Positions 9,346 through 17,637 of a stretch of 64,000 bases of DNA are shown piece after piece. The notes under the pieces were generated by a model. It was not told where the DNA came from. It worked only from the letters and a program-made list of their open reading frames with translations, and did not search any database. This DNA comes from Microcystis aeruginosa FD4 (GTDB lineage Bacteria > Cyanobacteriota > Cyanobacteriia > Cyanobacteriales > Microcystaceae). Both the position numbers and the translations under genes were made by a program. The first letter of the stretch is position 1; each line of letters opens with the position of its first letter. The stretch is taken from contig NZ_CP046973.1 of NCBI RefSeq assembly GCF_009792235.1, forward strand, positions 930,001 through 994,000, read 5' to 3'.

Positions 9346-9415
9346 ATAAGAAACCGCCCGAACATTGTCCGGACGGAGTGTGGTGTGAGGAGTGAACGGA
9401 AACTTTCGTCTCCGC
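9346..9415 (-). ncRNA. yfr1: Yfr1 small RNA
   Basis: Read on the minus strand: stem 1 is CGGAGAC-GAAA-GTTTCCG (9414-9397), then an unpaired stretch with the ultraconserved core ACTCCTCACAC (9393-9383), then stem 2 CCGTCCGGA/TTCGGGCGG (9376-9354) followed by TTTCTTATT, an intrinsic terminator. Yfr1 is a 54-70 nt cyanobacterial trans-acting RNA whose core pairs with ribosome-binding regions of target mRNAs, including porins. Layout, core and length (~69 nt) all match. It lies about 100 bp upstream of metK on the same strand, so metK is transcribed either from its own promoter or by read-through. Confidence 0.93.
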
Positions 9416-9422
9416 TAATTCC

Positions 9423-9428
9423 ATTGTA
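9423..9428 (-). promoter_or_regulatory. -10 box of Yfr1
   Basis: TACAAT lies 7-8 nt before the predicted Yfr1 5' end on the minus strand. No good -35 hexamer is seen 17-18 bp upstream. Confidence 0.6.
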
Positions 9429-9569
9429 GATGACAACTTAGAATCTTGAGCGATTTGAAGCAAACTAGCCAAAAAAATTTTTATTTCTTGAAGGGGTTGA
9501 CTAATGCCCGATCCCCGTCTCGATGATGTAGCCTGAATAATAGAGGTCGCAGAGCTATATGCAAAGATT

Positions 9570-11891
9570 ATGACAGTCACAGCCGATTATTTAGAACAAC
9601 TCAATCCTTCCCAGCGCCTTGCTGTGGAGCATTTTTGCGGCCCCTTGTTGGTGGTTGCTGGAGCAGGATCGGGAAAAACCAGCGCTTTAACCTATCGTAT
9701 CGCCCATTTGATCCGTCATCACAAGGTCGATCCAGAAAATATTCTCGCAGTCACTTTTACCAATAAGGCGGCCCGGGAAATGAAAACTAGAATTGAAAAA
9801 ACTTTTGCTCAACAAAAAGCACAGGAAAAATACGGTCAAAGATTAGAACTTTTGGAAGAATACGAACAGAAAAAACTCTTTTCTCAAGTTTATCGGAATT
9901 ATACTAAAAAACTCTGGATCGGGACTTTTCACAGTCTTTGCGGTCGGATTTTGCGCTATGACATTAATAAATATCAGGATGAATATGGTCATAGTTGGCA
10001 AAGGAATTTCTCAATTATGGACGAATCTGATGCCCAGAGTTTAGTCAAAAATATCGTCACTAAACAGATGAATTTAGACGATAAAAAATTTGATGCTCGC
10101 CATCTACGTTATGCGATTAGTAATGCCAAAAACTTAGGTTTAACTCCCAGGGATTACGCTAGAGAAAACCCTCATTTTCGGGGAAAGGTCATTTCTGAGG
10201 TTTATCAGGCTTATCAGATGCAATTGGCAGAAAATAATGCCCTAGATTTTGATGATTTGATACTGGTTCCAGTCCGTCTTTTTCAGCAAAATGAATCGAT
10301 TCTCGGTTATTGGCACAAGCAATTTAAGCATATTTTAGTCGATGAATACCAAGATACTAACCGGATTCAGTACGAGTTAATTCGGCTTTTATCGACCAAT
10401 GGTGAAACGAAAAAAAGTGAGTGGAATTGGACGGATCGATCAATTTTTGTGGTAGGTGATGCCGACCAATCTATCTATAGTTTTCGGATGGCGGATTTTA
10501 CTATTCTGCTCAATTTTCAAGCGGACTTTGGCGATGGTTTACCCGATGATGATACTCGCACGATGGTGAAATTACAGGAAAACTATCGTTCACGGGAAAA
10601 TATTCTGCAAGCGGCTAATAAATTAATTGAAAATAATAGTCAAAGAATCGATAAAGTCCTTGTTCCCACCAGAGAAGGAGGCGAGAGTATCTATGTTTTT
10701 AAAGCCAGAGATGAACAGGAAGAAGCAGCTTTTGTTATCGATAAAATTCGAGAATTTACCCAAGAAAACCCCGAATTAAATTGGGGTAGTTTTGCTATAC
10801 TCTACCGAATTAATGCCCAATCTCGTCCCTTTGAAGATGGGTTAATTCGCAATAATATTCCCTATAATATTGTCGGGGGATTTAAATTCTATGATCGACA
10901 GGAGATTAAAGATGCGATCGCTTATTTACGAGTGATTGCCAATCCTGCTGATACCGTTAGTTTACTGAGAATTATTAACACTCCCCGGCGCGGTATTGGT
11001 AAAACCACAATCGATAATTTGCTCAAAGCTGCCCAAGAATTAGGAGTGCCTTTATGGGAAATTATCAGCGATGAAACTTCCGTTAATACTCTCGCTGGTC
11101 GTGCGACTAAAAGCGTCAATAAGTTGGCTAAAATTATCCAAAACCTGCAAGAAAAAATTACCGATTTATCCGCTAGTGAAATCTTAGACCAAATCATGGA
11201 AGATTCGGGATATATCGATGAATTAAAACAGCAGGGAACCGAGGAAGCTGATACCCGGATCGAGAATATTCAAGAATTGTATAGCGCCGTCGTACAATTT
11301 CAAGAGGAAAACGAAGAAACCAATCTCCAGGAATTTCTCGCTAGTGCGAGTTTAGCCTCGGATTTAGATAATCTTCAGGAAGGTCAAGAAAAAGTCTCCT
11401 TAATGACCCTTCATTCGGCCAAAGGTTTAGAGTTTCCTATCGTCTTTTTAGTTGGTTTAGAACAGGGCATTTTTCCCCATAATCGTAGTTTAAACGATCC
11501 CATTGCCCTTGAGGAAGAACGCCGTTTGTGTTATGTGGGAGTGACTCGGGCCAAGGAACAATTATTTTTAACCTACGCAAAAGAAAGATATGTCTGGGGG
11601 AATAAAGAGATGAAGGTAGCTTCCCAATTTTTACAGGAATTGCCCCCAGAATTGCTCACAAGCAACCTGAAACCGAAAAAGACCCCAAAAGTGGTTCCCA
11701 TGGAAAAAGCTGTCTCTAATCAAAGAAAATGGGGCGTAGGCGATCGAGTGTTACACTCTACTTTTGGAGAAGGAGAAGTGACCCATATCCTCGGTGAGGA
11801 TAAAAAAATGAATCTAGCGGTCAAATTTTCGGGTTTAGGTCAGAAAATCATCGATCCTCGCACCGCACATATCCAACTTATCCACGAATAG
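9570..11891 (+). CDS. pcrA: ATP-dependent DNA helicase PcrA/UvrD family
   Basis: A 773-residue superfamily 1A 3'-5' helicase for nucleotide-excision and mismatch repair and replication-fork clearance. Motifs in order: Q motif LNPSQRLAVEH, Walker A AGAGSGKTSALTYR, Ia TFTNKAAREMK, motif II VDEYQDTNRIQYEL, III VVGDADQSIYSFRMADF, IV ENYRSRENIL, V LMTLHSAKGLEFPIVFL, VI RRLCYVGVTRAKEQLFLTYA. The C-terminal ~50 residues (VGDRVLHSTFGEGEV) form the Tudor-like RNA-polymerase-binding module of PcrA. It starts 10 bp inside the upstream open frame of metK; the promoters are divergent. Confidence 0.95.
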   Translation: MTVTADYLEQLNPSQRLAVEHFCGPLLVVAGAGSGKTSALTYRIAHLIRHHKVDPENILAVTFTNKAAREMKTRIEKTFAQQKAQEKYGQRLELLEEYEQKKLFSQVYRNYTKKLWIGTFHSLCGRILRYDINKYQDEYGHSWQRNFSIMDESDAQSLVKNIVTKQMNLDDKKFDARHLRYAISNAKNLGLTPRDYARENPHFRGKVISEVYQAYQMQLAENNALDFDDLILVPVRLFQQNESILGYWHKQFKHILVDEYQDTNRIQYELIRLLSTNGETKKSEWNWTDRSIFVVGDADQSIYSFRMADFTILLNFQADFGDGLPDDDTRTMVKLQENYRSRENILQAANKLIENNSQRIDKVLVPTREGGESIYVFKARDEQEEAAFVIDKIREFTQENPELNWGSFAILYRINAQSRPFEDGLIRNNIPYNIVGGFKFYDRQEIKDAIAYLRVIANPADTVSLLRIINTPRRGIGKTTIDNLLKAAQELGVPLWEIISDETSVNTLAGRATKSVNKLAKIIQNLQEKITDLSASEILDQIMEDSGYIDELKQQGTEEADTRIENIQELYSAVVQFQEENEETNLQEFLASASLASDLDNLQEGQEKVSLMTLHSAKGLEFPIVFLVGLEQGIFPHNRSLNDPIALEEERRLCYVGVTRAKEQLFLTYAKERYVWGNKEMKVASQFLQELPPELLTSNLKPKKTPKVVPMEKAVSNQRKWGVGDRVLHSTFGEGEVTHILGEDKKMNLAVKFSGLGQKIIDPRTAHIQLIHE

Positions 11892-11904
11892 GTAATCATC
11901 TGTA

Positions 11905-11977
11905 GGGTGGGTTAGGCGAAAATAAGTTATACTCTGACTAAAAATTGAGTATTCGCCGTAACCCACCGGCTTTTTTC
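11905..11977 (+). repeat. inverted repeat, probable terminator of pcrA
   Basis: GTGGGTTAGGCGAA is mirrored by TTCGCCGTAACCCAC across a ~30-nt loop, followed by GGCTTTTTTCTCC. The sequence belongs to the dispersed GTAGGGTGGGTTA family (compare 24742 and 43498) but here ends in a T-run. Confidence 0.55.
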
Positions 11978-12266
11978 TCCCTATCTCCCCACTGATAACT
12001 GATTACTGTTCACTGATAACTGACACCCCCTGATTCCTCAACTCCGATCGCTACCTGCTGTTAGAATGGAGAATTGCGGTCAGACTGACGATAAAATTGA
12101 GAAGCTAAATCCTTGATTCTTAATAGTTGTTGAGCAACTTTCCGCCTAGTATCGAAATTATCCGATAATATGGGCAACAGCGAGTTAGTCTATTCAGTCT
12201 GTTAAAATTGACCCCCGTTGGTCGTATTCGCGCACTGTCTAACCTTTATGATGAGGATCAGTTAAT

Positions 12267-12698
12267 ATGGAATCAATGCAACCGACCGAGACCCAAAATC
12301 CGATTAGAACGGATTTACCCGGGTCTCTGAGCAAACCCAGCAGCAGCAGCACCGAACAGATTTGGTCTGAGTATGTAGAACCAGTTTGGGATTCGGTGAT
12401 GTCCTATCTGGCTAACGTCCCCGATTATATCGGTAGTTTCTTCTCTGGATACAAAAAACCTTTAATCGTTCTAGGGGCAATTTTAGCGAGTTTTGTCACC
12501 GTGAAAGTTACCCTAGCGGTCTTAGATGCGATCGATGATATTCCCCTCCTTGCTCCTATCCTACAATTAGTTGGGATCGTTTATACTGGTTGGTTTGTCT
12601 GGCGCTATCTGCTCAAAGATGAAAATCGTCGCGAGTTGTTAGCGGAAATTGATGCACTAAAAGCGCAAGTTTTTGGCAGTCACAATAACCCTTTATAG
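12267..12698 (+). CDS. CAAD-domain / CURT1-like thylakoid curvature protein
   Basis: A 143-residue protein of the CAAD family, first seen as an appended membrane domain in cyanobacterial aminoacyl-tRNA synthetases and homologous to plant CURT1. A soluble Ser/Pro-rich N terminus is followed by an amphipathic stretch (EYVEPVWDSVMSYLANVPDYI), two membrane helices (about 64-87 and 92-114), and a charged C-terminal helix (NRRELLAEIDALKAQV). CurT bends thylakoid membranes and is needed for thylakoid biogenesis centres. GAGGATCAG gives an RBS. A terminator follows at 12720. Confidence 0.85.
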   Translation: MESMQPTETQNPIRTDLPGSLSKPSSSSTEQIWSEYVEPVWDSVMSYLANVPDYIGSFFSGYKKPLIVLGAILASFVTVKVTLAVLDAIDDIPLLAPILQLVGIVYTGWFVWRYLLKDENRRELLAEIDALKAQVFGSHNNPL

Positions 12699-12719
12699 AA
12701 TCAAGCATAGAAAACCAAG

Positions 12720-12753
12720 GAGTTGAGTGTTTCCGCTCAACTCTTTTGTTTTT
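12720..12753 (+). terminator. intrinsic terminator of the CAAD gene
   Basis: GAGTTGAG / CTCAACTC (8 bp, 8-nt loop) is followed by TTTTGTTTTT, 22 bp after the stop codon. Confidence 0.85.
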
Positions 12754-12787
12754 GCACAACAGCAACAATCGAGGCCGTCTGGTTCTT

Positions 12788-13038
12788 AGGGACTTGCGCT
12801 TTGATAATGTACCTTTTGGGCGAACGCAGTTCGCCCCTACATTGTGGACAAAATCCGTTACTGTCGGGGCGCCTGGAACCTGCGCCCTCCGCGCGGAGGG
12901 GGTTTGCTGATCACCCTAAGTAGGGGGAGAGCCTTCGAGATGTTAGGGACTTGCGCTTTGATAATCTGCCATCTGGCTGGTCTGGTTCTTCTACAGAGCG
13001 ATTTTCAAAGCTGGGATATTATTCCTACGCAAGTCCCT
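12788..13038 (+). repeat. MITE-like element with AGGGACTTGCG ends
   Basis: The left end AGGGACTTGCG and right end CGCAAGTCCCT (13028-13038) form an 11-bp perfect terminal inverted repeat around 251 bp of non-coding, GC-rich sequence. An internal direct repeat of the left end (TAGGGACTTGCGCTTTGATA) recurs at about 12950, so the element may be a composite of two copies. No transposase is inside. Confidence 0.65.
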
Positions 13039-13102
13039 TATCACTGTAGATTAGGGCTTTTCTCTCTATTCTAACTCTCCTCCTCTGACAGAAGAGGAAT
13101 AT

Positions 13103-14266
13103 CTAAGAGCTAATTTCACGACCGAGGTACTCAAGCTTCTCTAGAACAGATTGAAGCAGAGATCGCCGCTGCTCTACCACAATATCTAAGTTAGCCAACA
13201 TATACTTTACGTCTTTGTAGGCATTGTCCAGCAAGGTAAGTAATAATTCGCGATCGCTGGCAATCTCTTTTTCTGATGGGTCACAAGTTGGTTGAAGTAA
13301 TAAGTCCGCTGGTGGGGAAGGAAGGGAGGGCGATCGCTCGGACTCTAGCTGTTGAATCGTTTGTTGTAAATTTTCAATCACCCCATACATTTCCATCGGG
13401 TCAAAAACCCTTAACAGACTGGTTTGTGTGACAATACCCAACCCCCGACCCCAGTTCCAAGAAACCACCAAACGCCCCACCCGCCGTTTTTGCATTTCCT
13501 GATGGGCCGTCCACAGGGAATCCTCGGGGCTGAGAAGAAATAACGGCGTACTCATCACCGTCTTGGCCCTAGTTTTGTGCAGATCGATTTGAACTGCTTG
13601 AAACTGGACAAGATCTCGCTCTGTCACAATACCAACGGGGTAGTCATTGTCTTCTGAATTTCTCTGGGTGATCACCACACAACTGACACGATGTTCGGCC
13701 ATTAACTGGGCCAATTGCAAGACTGTGGCGGTGAGTGGGGCCTGTACCACTTGAGTGGTCATCACATCCGATACGCGACGAAACCGCAATAGATTAGCCG
13801 GACGCAAAATCTGGCGAATACTTTCATGGGAGATCACCCCGATTAAGTGTCCTTGGTCATCCACAATCGGCAAATGGCGAATTCGGTAGCGACGAAACAA
13901 AAACAGGGCAGCAAAAATGTCTTGAGCAGATTGCTGGGGCAACGTGATCAGGGGATGTACCATCACATCGGCAACGGTTGTCTCGGTCAGGTTAATTCCT
14001 TGAGCGGTGAGTCGCACCACATCGCGTTCTGTCAAAATTCCTAATAGCTCTTGCCCTTGTACCACCAGCAGACAGCTAACACGCGCTTCTCCGGCCGGAG
14101 CAGCTAGAGGGGATAGGTCATCGGTGAGTACACACAGACGGTTATGGGCCTGACCGATTATGGCGATCGCATCTGCCAGAGAAGTCGTTGGCGGCACCGT
14201 CAAGGGCTGGCGCTCGATCGCCTTCTCTAGATCGGGGGCCCAACTCAGAGGTGTATCGAGGGACAT
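13103..14266 (-). CDS. four-CBS-domain protein (double Bateman module)
   Basis: A 387-residue soluble protein with four CBS domains in two tandem pairs: ...LLGILTERDVVRL... (CBS1), LIGVISHESIRQILRP (CBS2), YPVGIVTERDLVQFQ (CBS3) and GRGLGIVTQTSLLRVF (CBS4). CBS pairs bind adenosine nucleotides. The last ~90 residues are helical (ENLQQTIQQLE ... SVLEKLEYLGREISS) and may dimerise or contact a signalling partner. The ATG at 14266 is chosen over an upstream one because AGGA lies 8 bases before it; the extra 38 upstream residues look non-native. No histidine-kinase catalytic core remains. It sits at the edge of the redox island. Confidence 0.8.
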   Translation of the reverse strand: MSLDTPLSWAPDLEKAIERQPLTVPPTTSLADAIAIIGQAHNRLCVLTDDLSPLAAPAGEARVSCLLVVQGQELLGILTERDVVRLTAQGINLTETTVADVMVHPLITLPQQSAQDIFAALFLFRRYRIRHLPIVDDQGHLIGVISHESIRQILRPANLLRFRRVSDVMTTQVVQAPLTATVLQLAQLMAEHRVSCVVITQRNSEDNDYPVGIVTERDLVQFQAVQIDLHKTRAKTVMSTPLFLLSPEDSLWTAHQEMQKRRVGRLVVSWNWGRGLGIVTQTSLLRVFDPMEMYGVIENLQQTIQQLESERSPSLPSPPADLLLQPTCDPSEKEIASDRELLLTLLDNAYKDVKYMLANLDIVVEQRRSLLQSVLEKLEYLGREISS

Positions 14267-14496
14267 CAGCACCATCCTGCAATCGCAAAAGCCAATAGGC
14301 AGACTAGCCACCGGGCAAAGAACCCCGGCTCTCAGAGTTGCCAAAATCCTTTCTAAAACTATCTCAAAGTGTAGCGTCATTTAACTTTTTCTAGAAAGAT
14401 GTAACGTTTTATTACAATTTTTATTAAACTCGTAAAGATTTTAGACCCACTTCGGTGTATCATAGAGGGATGTAACAGGTTAAAGCCTGAAACTAT

Positions 14497-14952
14497 TTAT
14501 TTAGGGGTCATTGAGCCTCTAATGGTTTTAGGGACGGCATCACCAGACGCTGGGGTGAGTAATTCCTGGTTCTGCTCGGTCTGAGGGGTTACTCCAGAAA
14601 TTCTGGACACCTTTCCATATAGTCGATCAAGCACTCGCTTTACGGAAATACGCTGCCATGGTTGACCACGTTTGGTGGTGTAGCCCTGTTCATTAAGCCA
14701 ATCGGCGATCTTCTGCAAGGATTTCCCCGATTTGTGATGGCGGCGAATCAGTTCAATGACCCGGCACTCTTCCGGATCATCCACTAATTCCCCATCGATC
14801 GATCGTTGTCCAAAGGCAGGGGAGCCGTAGCCCGCATAACCACCGTTGCTTGCTTTTGCTTGTCTGCCTTGTTCTAGCCGCTCCCAGGCAGATAAATCGT
14901 TGGAAGGGGTCGCTGTCATAGGGGATGTCAATGCAATAACTTGCAAAACCAT
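14497..14952 (-). CDS. recombinase-domain (HTH) protein lacking the catalytic domain
   Basis: A 151-residue protein. The middle part (about 38-115; GSPAFGQRSIDGELVDD..., ELIRRHHKSGKSLQKIADWLN, GYTTKRGQPWQRISVKRVL) matches the DNA-binding 'Recombinase' domain of large serine recombinases. The N-terminal resolvase domain with the catalytic serine is absent. Stand-alone versions like this are known in cyanobacteria and may be DNA-binding regulators rather than remnants. The ATG at 14952 or 14919 could be the start; neither has a clear RBS. Confidence 0.6.
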   Translation of the reverse strand: MVLQVIALTSPMTATPSNDLSAWERLEQGRQAKASNGGYAGYGSPAFGQRSIDGELVDDPEECRVIELIRRHHKSGKSLQKIADWLNEQGYTTKRGQPWQRISVKRVLDRLYGKVSRISGVTPQTEQNQELLTPASGDAVPKTIRGSMTPK

Positions 14953-14993
14953 ATTATCGCAACTTAACGTCGCAAATTTGTTTTGAGCAGCCG

Positions 14994-15125
14994 ATGACGA
15001 CTTACAAAGTAAAACCCCTGCATGAGGAGGGACTAGATGTCACCATCGATGTCTGGGACGACCAAACTATAGACGATACCCCCGGGAGGCGGACATTGAC
15101 TGATGCCATTTTTTTCTATTCATAG
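14994..15125 (+). pseudogene. truncated [2Fe-2S] ferredoxin
   Basis: Translation gives TTYKVKPLHEEGLDVTIDVW then DDQTID, which matches the first ~28 residues of plant-type ferredoxin (ATYKV...IEVPDDxYILD). Similarity stops after residue 28 and the frame ends at residue 43, before any of the four cluster cysteines. The tail GCCATTTTTTTCTATTC resembles the MITE-A terminus (ACCATTTTTCTTTATTC at 16757), so a MITE fragment may have cut the gene. It is next to thioredoxin, which suggests a former electron-transfer partner. Confidence 0.65.
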
Positions 15126-15278
15126 TCCTGAACCCCAACCCCTGTCTAGGGGAAAGTTAAAGGGTCAAAGGCTAAAAATTTTTAGAGGAGGAGCGGTTCA
15201 AGGCTGAATTTATCTTGTAAAACGCAGCGAGCAGAGAATTTGTACTAAGTTACACAGCATCAATTTGGAGATATAAAC

Positions 15279-15602
15279 ATGGGTACGGCTACATTTATTC
15301 AAGATGAAACTGAATTTGATTCGCTGTTAAAGAGTGAATCACTGTTGGTGGTAGATTGCACAGCAACCTGGTGTGGACCTTGCAAACTGGTGGCACCGTT
15401 GATCGATCGATTGGCCGATGACTATCGCGATCGCGCCAAAGTCTTCAAACTCGACCTGGACAGTAACAAACCCGTGGCCAAACGCTTTGGGATTAGAAGT
15501 ATTCCGGCTGTCATGGTATTTAAACAGGGGGAATTGATAGAAACATTAGTTGGGGTTAAACCCTATGAAGAATTTACGGCTGCCGTAGAACGACAATTAT
15601 AG
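15279..15602 (+). CDS. trxA: thioredoxin
   Basis: A 107-residue thioredoxin fold with active site TWCGPCK (Cys33/Cys36), cis-proline in RSIPAVMVF, and Asp in VVDCTATWCG. It reduces target disulfides in the cytosol, charged by ferredoxin- or NADPH-dependent reductases. GGAG stands 9 bases upstream of the ATG. It opens a same-strand run with the zinc-ribbon gene (86-bp gap) and CBS-CP12 (56-bp gap). Since CP12 is a classic thioredoxin target, the pairing is likely functional. It is probably a paralogue rather than the sole TrxA. Confidence 0.93.
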   Translation: MGTATFIQDETEFDSLLKSESLLVVDCTATWCGPCKLVAPLIDRLADDYRDRAKVFKLDLDSNKPVAKRFGIRSIPAVMVFKQGELIETLVGVKPYEEFTAAVERQL

Positions 15603-15688
15603 TCTTCCACCGTGAACAAACACTCTGGGCAAACGTCCGACGTTGACCCTTTCCTTCTCACACCAATATTCAATTTTGAGGTATGGCG

Positions 15689-16009
15689 ATGAACAAGCTT
15701 ATGGAAATTCGATGTCCCAACTGTGGCAGCGTAGCTCAACGGCTCTTGAGCGATCGCCTGCCCGCAGGATATAAGTGTCCGGCCCGACAGGTTGCTCAGA
15801 CGGAATGCCCAGTGTGTGATTATTTCATCGCCATGTGTTGGCAAAACGGTGCTGTGCTGGAGGCCTATGCTCCAGGCATTCAGGGGAACACAGCTGCGGC
15901 CATGCCGTCCCACCCTAAACCAGCGATCGCCCATTGGTCTCTGTCATCTCTGTTGACAGTGGCACTCAGCCCACAAGAGTCTAGGAAATTGCTATCGGGA
16001 CAACCCTAG
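15689..16009 (+). CDS. small zinc-ribbon protein
   Basis: A 106-residue protein with CPNCGSVAQR near the N terminus and CPVCDYFIAMC at ~40-50, forming a C-x2-C ... C-x2-C ribbon. Short cyanobacterial proteins of this look have been labelled as fragments of replication helicase, but there is no helicase sequence here. The ATG at 15689 is preferred over 15683 because GAGG is 7 bases upstream. The C-terminal 50 residues are low-complexity. It could be a redox- or metal-sensing partner of the flanking thioredoxin and CBS-CP12; this is inference from position. Confidence 0.7.
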   Translation: MNKLMEIRCPNCGSVAQRLLSDRLPAGYKCPARQVAQTECPVCDYFIAMCWQNGAVLEAYAPGIQGNTAAAMPSHPKPAIAHWSLSSLLTVALSPQESRKLLSGQP

Positions 16010-16065
16010 TCAACTTTTGCATTTATACCGGTCCTTTTATTTGACAAAACCATCCAAATCATCCT

Positions 16066-16683
16066 ATGCTGCAAGCCCAAGAAATTATGACCCGAAACGT
16101 TGTCACCATTCGTGGTTCGGCAACGGTTGCCGATGCCGTGAAATTGATGAAAGAAAAACAACTGCGGGGGTTGATTGTCGAACCGCGCCATGAACAGGAC
16201 CCTTATGGAATTGTTACCGAAACCGACATCGTTTACAAAGTGGCGGCCTTTGGCCACGATCCTAAAACTATGCGGGTTTACGAAATTATGGTCAAGCCCT
16301 GTGTGGTCGTTAATCCCGAACTGGGGGTGGAATATGTGGCTCGGTTATTTGCTCAAACCCGTATTCGCCGCGCCCCGGTGATTCAGGGTAAAACTTTGCT
16401 GGGCATTATTTCTGTGAGTGATATTCTCTTCAAGAGCGATTTTGTCGAAAAGCCAAAGCGGTTGTTCATTGAAGATGAAATTGAAGCAGCCCGGGAAGAC
16501 GCACGGGCAATTTGTGCGGCCAAGGGTGACACCTCTTCAGATTGCGCTGCAGCTTGGGATGTGGTGGAGGAACTCCAGGCGGAAGCCTCCCATCAACGGG
16601 CCAAAAAACAGGGGAATAACTCACTCCAAGCTTACTGCGAAGCCAATCCTGATGCCTTAGAGTGCCGCATTTATGACGATTAA
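16066..16683 (+). CDS. CBS-CP12 fusion protein
   Basis: A 205-residue fusion. Residues 1-130 hold two CBS domains (EIMTRNVVTI, YGIVTETDIVYK; YEIMVKPCVVV, LGIISVSDILFK). Residues ~140-205 are a full CP12 domain: AICAAKGDTSSDCAAAWDVVEEL with the N-terminal cysteine pair, then AYCEANPDALECRIYDD with the C-terminal pair. CP12 is a redox switch that under oxidising conditions ties GAPDH and phosphoribulokinase into an inactive complex, shutting the Calvin cycle. CBS domains add adenylate sensing. Such fusions are known in cyanobacteria, including Microcystis. Placement after thioredoxin fits redox control. Confidence 0.92.
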   Translation: MLQAQEIMTRNVVTIRGSATVADAVKLMKEKQLRGLIVEPRHEQDPYGIVTETDIVYKVAAFGHDPKTMRVYEIMVKPCVVVNPELGVEYVARLFAQTRIRRAPVIQGKTLLGIISVSDILFKSDFVEKPKRLFIEDEIEAAREDARAICAAKGDTSSDCAAAWDVVEELQAEASHQRAKKQGNNSLQAYCEANPDALECRIYDD

Positions 16684-16754
16684 ATCCTCGCAGGTTTTGG
16701 GAGAATCGATCGATCGCCTTTAGGGTGACTTCTGCCCTTAATGCGCTTAGGTTA

Positions 16755-16998
16755 ATACCATTTTTCTTTATTCGTAGCAGGCATAACCGGGTGCATCTCC
16801 TGCTGGTGATTTTCTCTCACCTATAGGTGAGCAGCAGAAGTTGTTCAAAGAGGGCGAAGGCAATTCGCCCCTACAATCATATCATTGCGCCAATGGTAGG
16901 GGCGCACCGCGTGCGCCCAAAATGTCATCTAGATATTTCGACAAAATTGAGATGTACCAGGCATAACCATCTCTGTCATTACTTTTGAAAAATGGTAT
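16755..16998 (+). repeat. MITE-A, copy 2 (intact)
   Basis: A 244-bp element with inverted ends ATACCATTTTTC / GAAAAATGGTAT, containing GGGTGCATCTC near the left and GAGATGTACC near the right as an inner inverted pair. It shares over 90% of its sequence with 145-345. Bases 16999-17535 hold no convincing gene: a 90-residue open frame at 17144 has no RBS and unusual composition. Confidence 0.8.
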
Positions 16999-17535
16999 AA
17001 CTTCAAAGCCGCCTGTCAGTTACTGAAAAATCAAGGGCAATGTTTTCTTCATTGCTGTGTATGCTGCCTAGTCATGGTTTCGATCTCCGCCGTGAATAGC
17101 TTTTGCTTGTCAAGGTAAGGATTTGGTTTGATCGCCCTGACATTTGGCAGCTTCCAAGCGTATCGGTGGGGTTGCCAATCCCCCACTATACGCTCCAATT
17201 TTAGAATCGAAAAGATTAAAAGAAAATGACTTAAATAATATTCGATTATTTGTCGAGCCTTTCGGTTACTTGAATCGCTTAAAAGCTTGGCTCTGTGTTT
17301 TCTTTACTCCTCGATTAATTAACTATTTTTCTTTTCTATATACTCAACTTAATCGATTTATAAATTCTCTGTTGGCATCCGTTTTTCCCTGTCATTTCTG
17401 TTTTCCCGTTCCCTAGAGTGACGGAAAAGGGATATTCTGACTGCTGCCTTCCCAAAACGAAAACTTTGTACCGCACCATTAAGATAACTGCTATAGCTTC
17501 ACACCATAGTTCGGAAACCCGTACCGATCGAGCAG

Positions 17536-17565
17536 TTGTCAGGGGGCCTTCTATTTCGGTAAATT
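17536..17565 (+). promoter_or_regulatory. groES promoter (sigma-70 type)
   Basis: TTGTCA (17536-17541), an 18-bp spacer and TAAATT (17560-17565). The -10 overlaps the first bases of the CIRCE operator, which fits repression by HrcA. Confidence 0.65.
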
Positions 17566-17590
17566 AGCACTCGGAAGGTAAGAGTGCTAA
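17564..17590 (+). promoter_or_regulatory. CIRCE operator (HrcA site)
   Basis: A perfect TTAGCACTC-N9-GAGTGCTAA inverted repeat 47 bp before groES. It is the binding site of the heat-shock repressor HrcA; heat titrates HrcA and releases groESL transcription. Confidence 0.97.
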
Positions 17591-17637
17591 TCTGAAAAAA
17601 GCACTTACCAAAATACAAGACAAACGGAGGATATTCC

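Noticed and set aside
9346..9376. Hairpin plus U-run read as a metK attenuator or SAM riboswitch
   Set aside because: It is stem 2 and terminator of Yfr1, given the conserved core and stem 1 upstream; no SAM riboswitch motif was seen.
9245..9580. 112-residue N-terminal extension of MetK
   Set aside because: No similarity to MetK; it covers the Yfr1 RNA and its terminator, and a TTG start with a GAGGGA box fits the family start.
17144..17416. 90-residue frame upstream of groES
   Set aside because: No RBS, odd composition and no family; it lies in a gene-free, AT-rich stretch.
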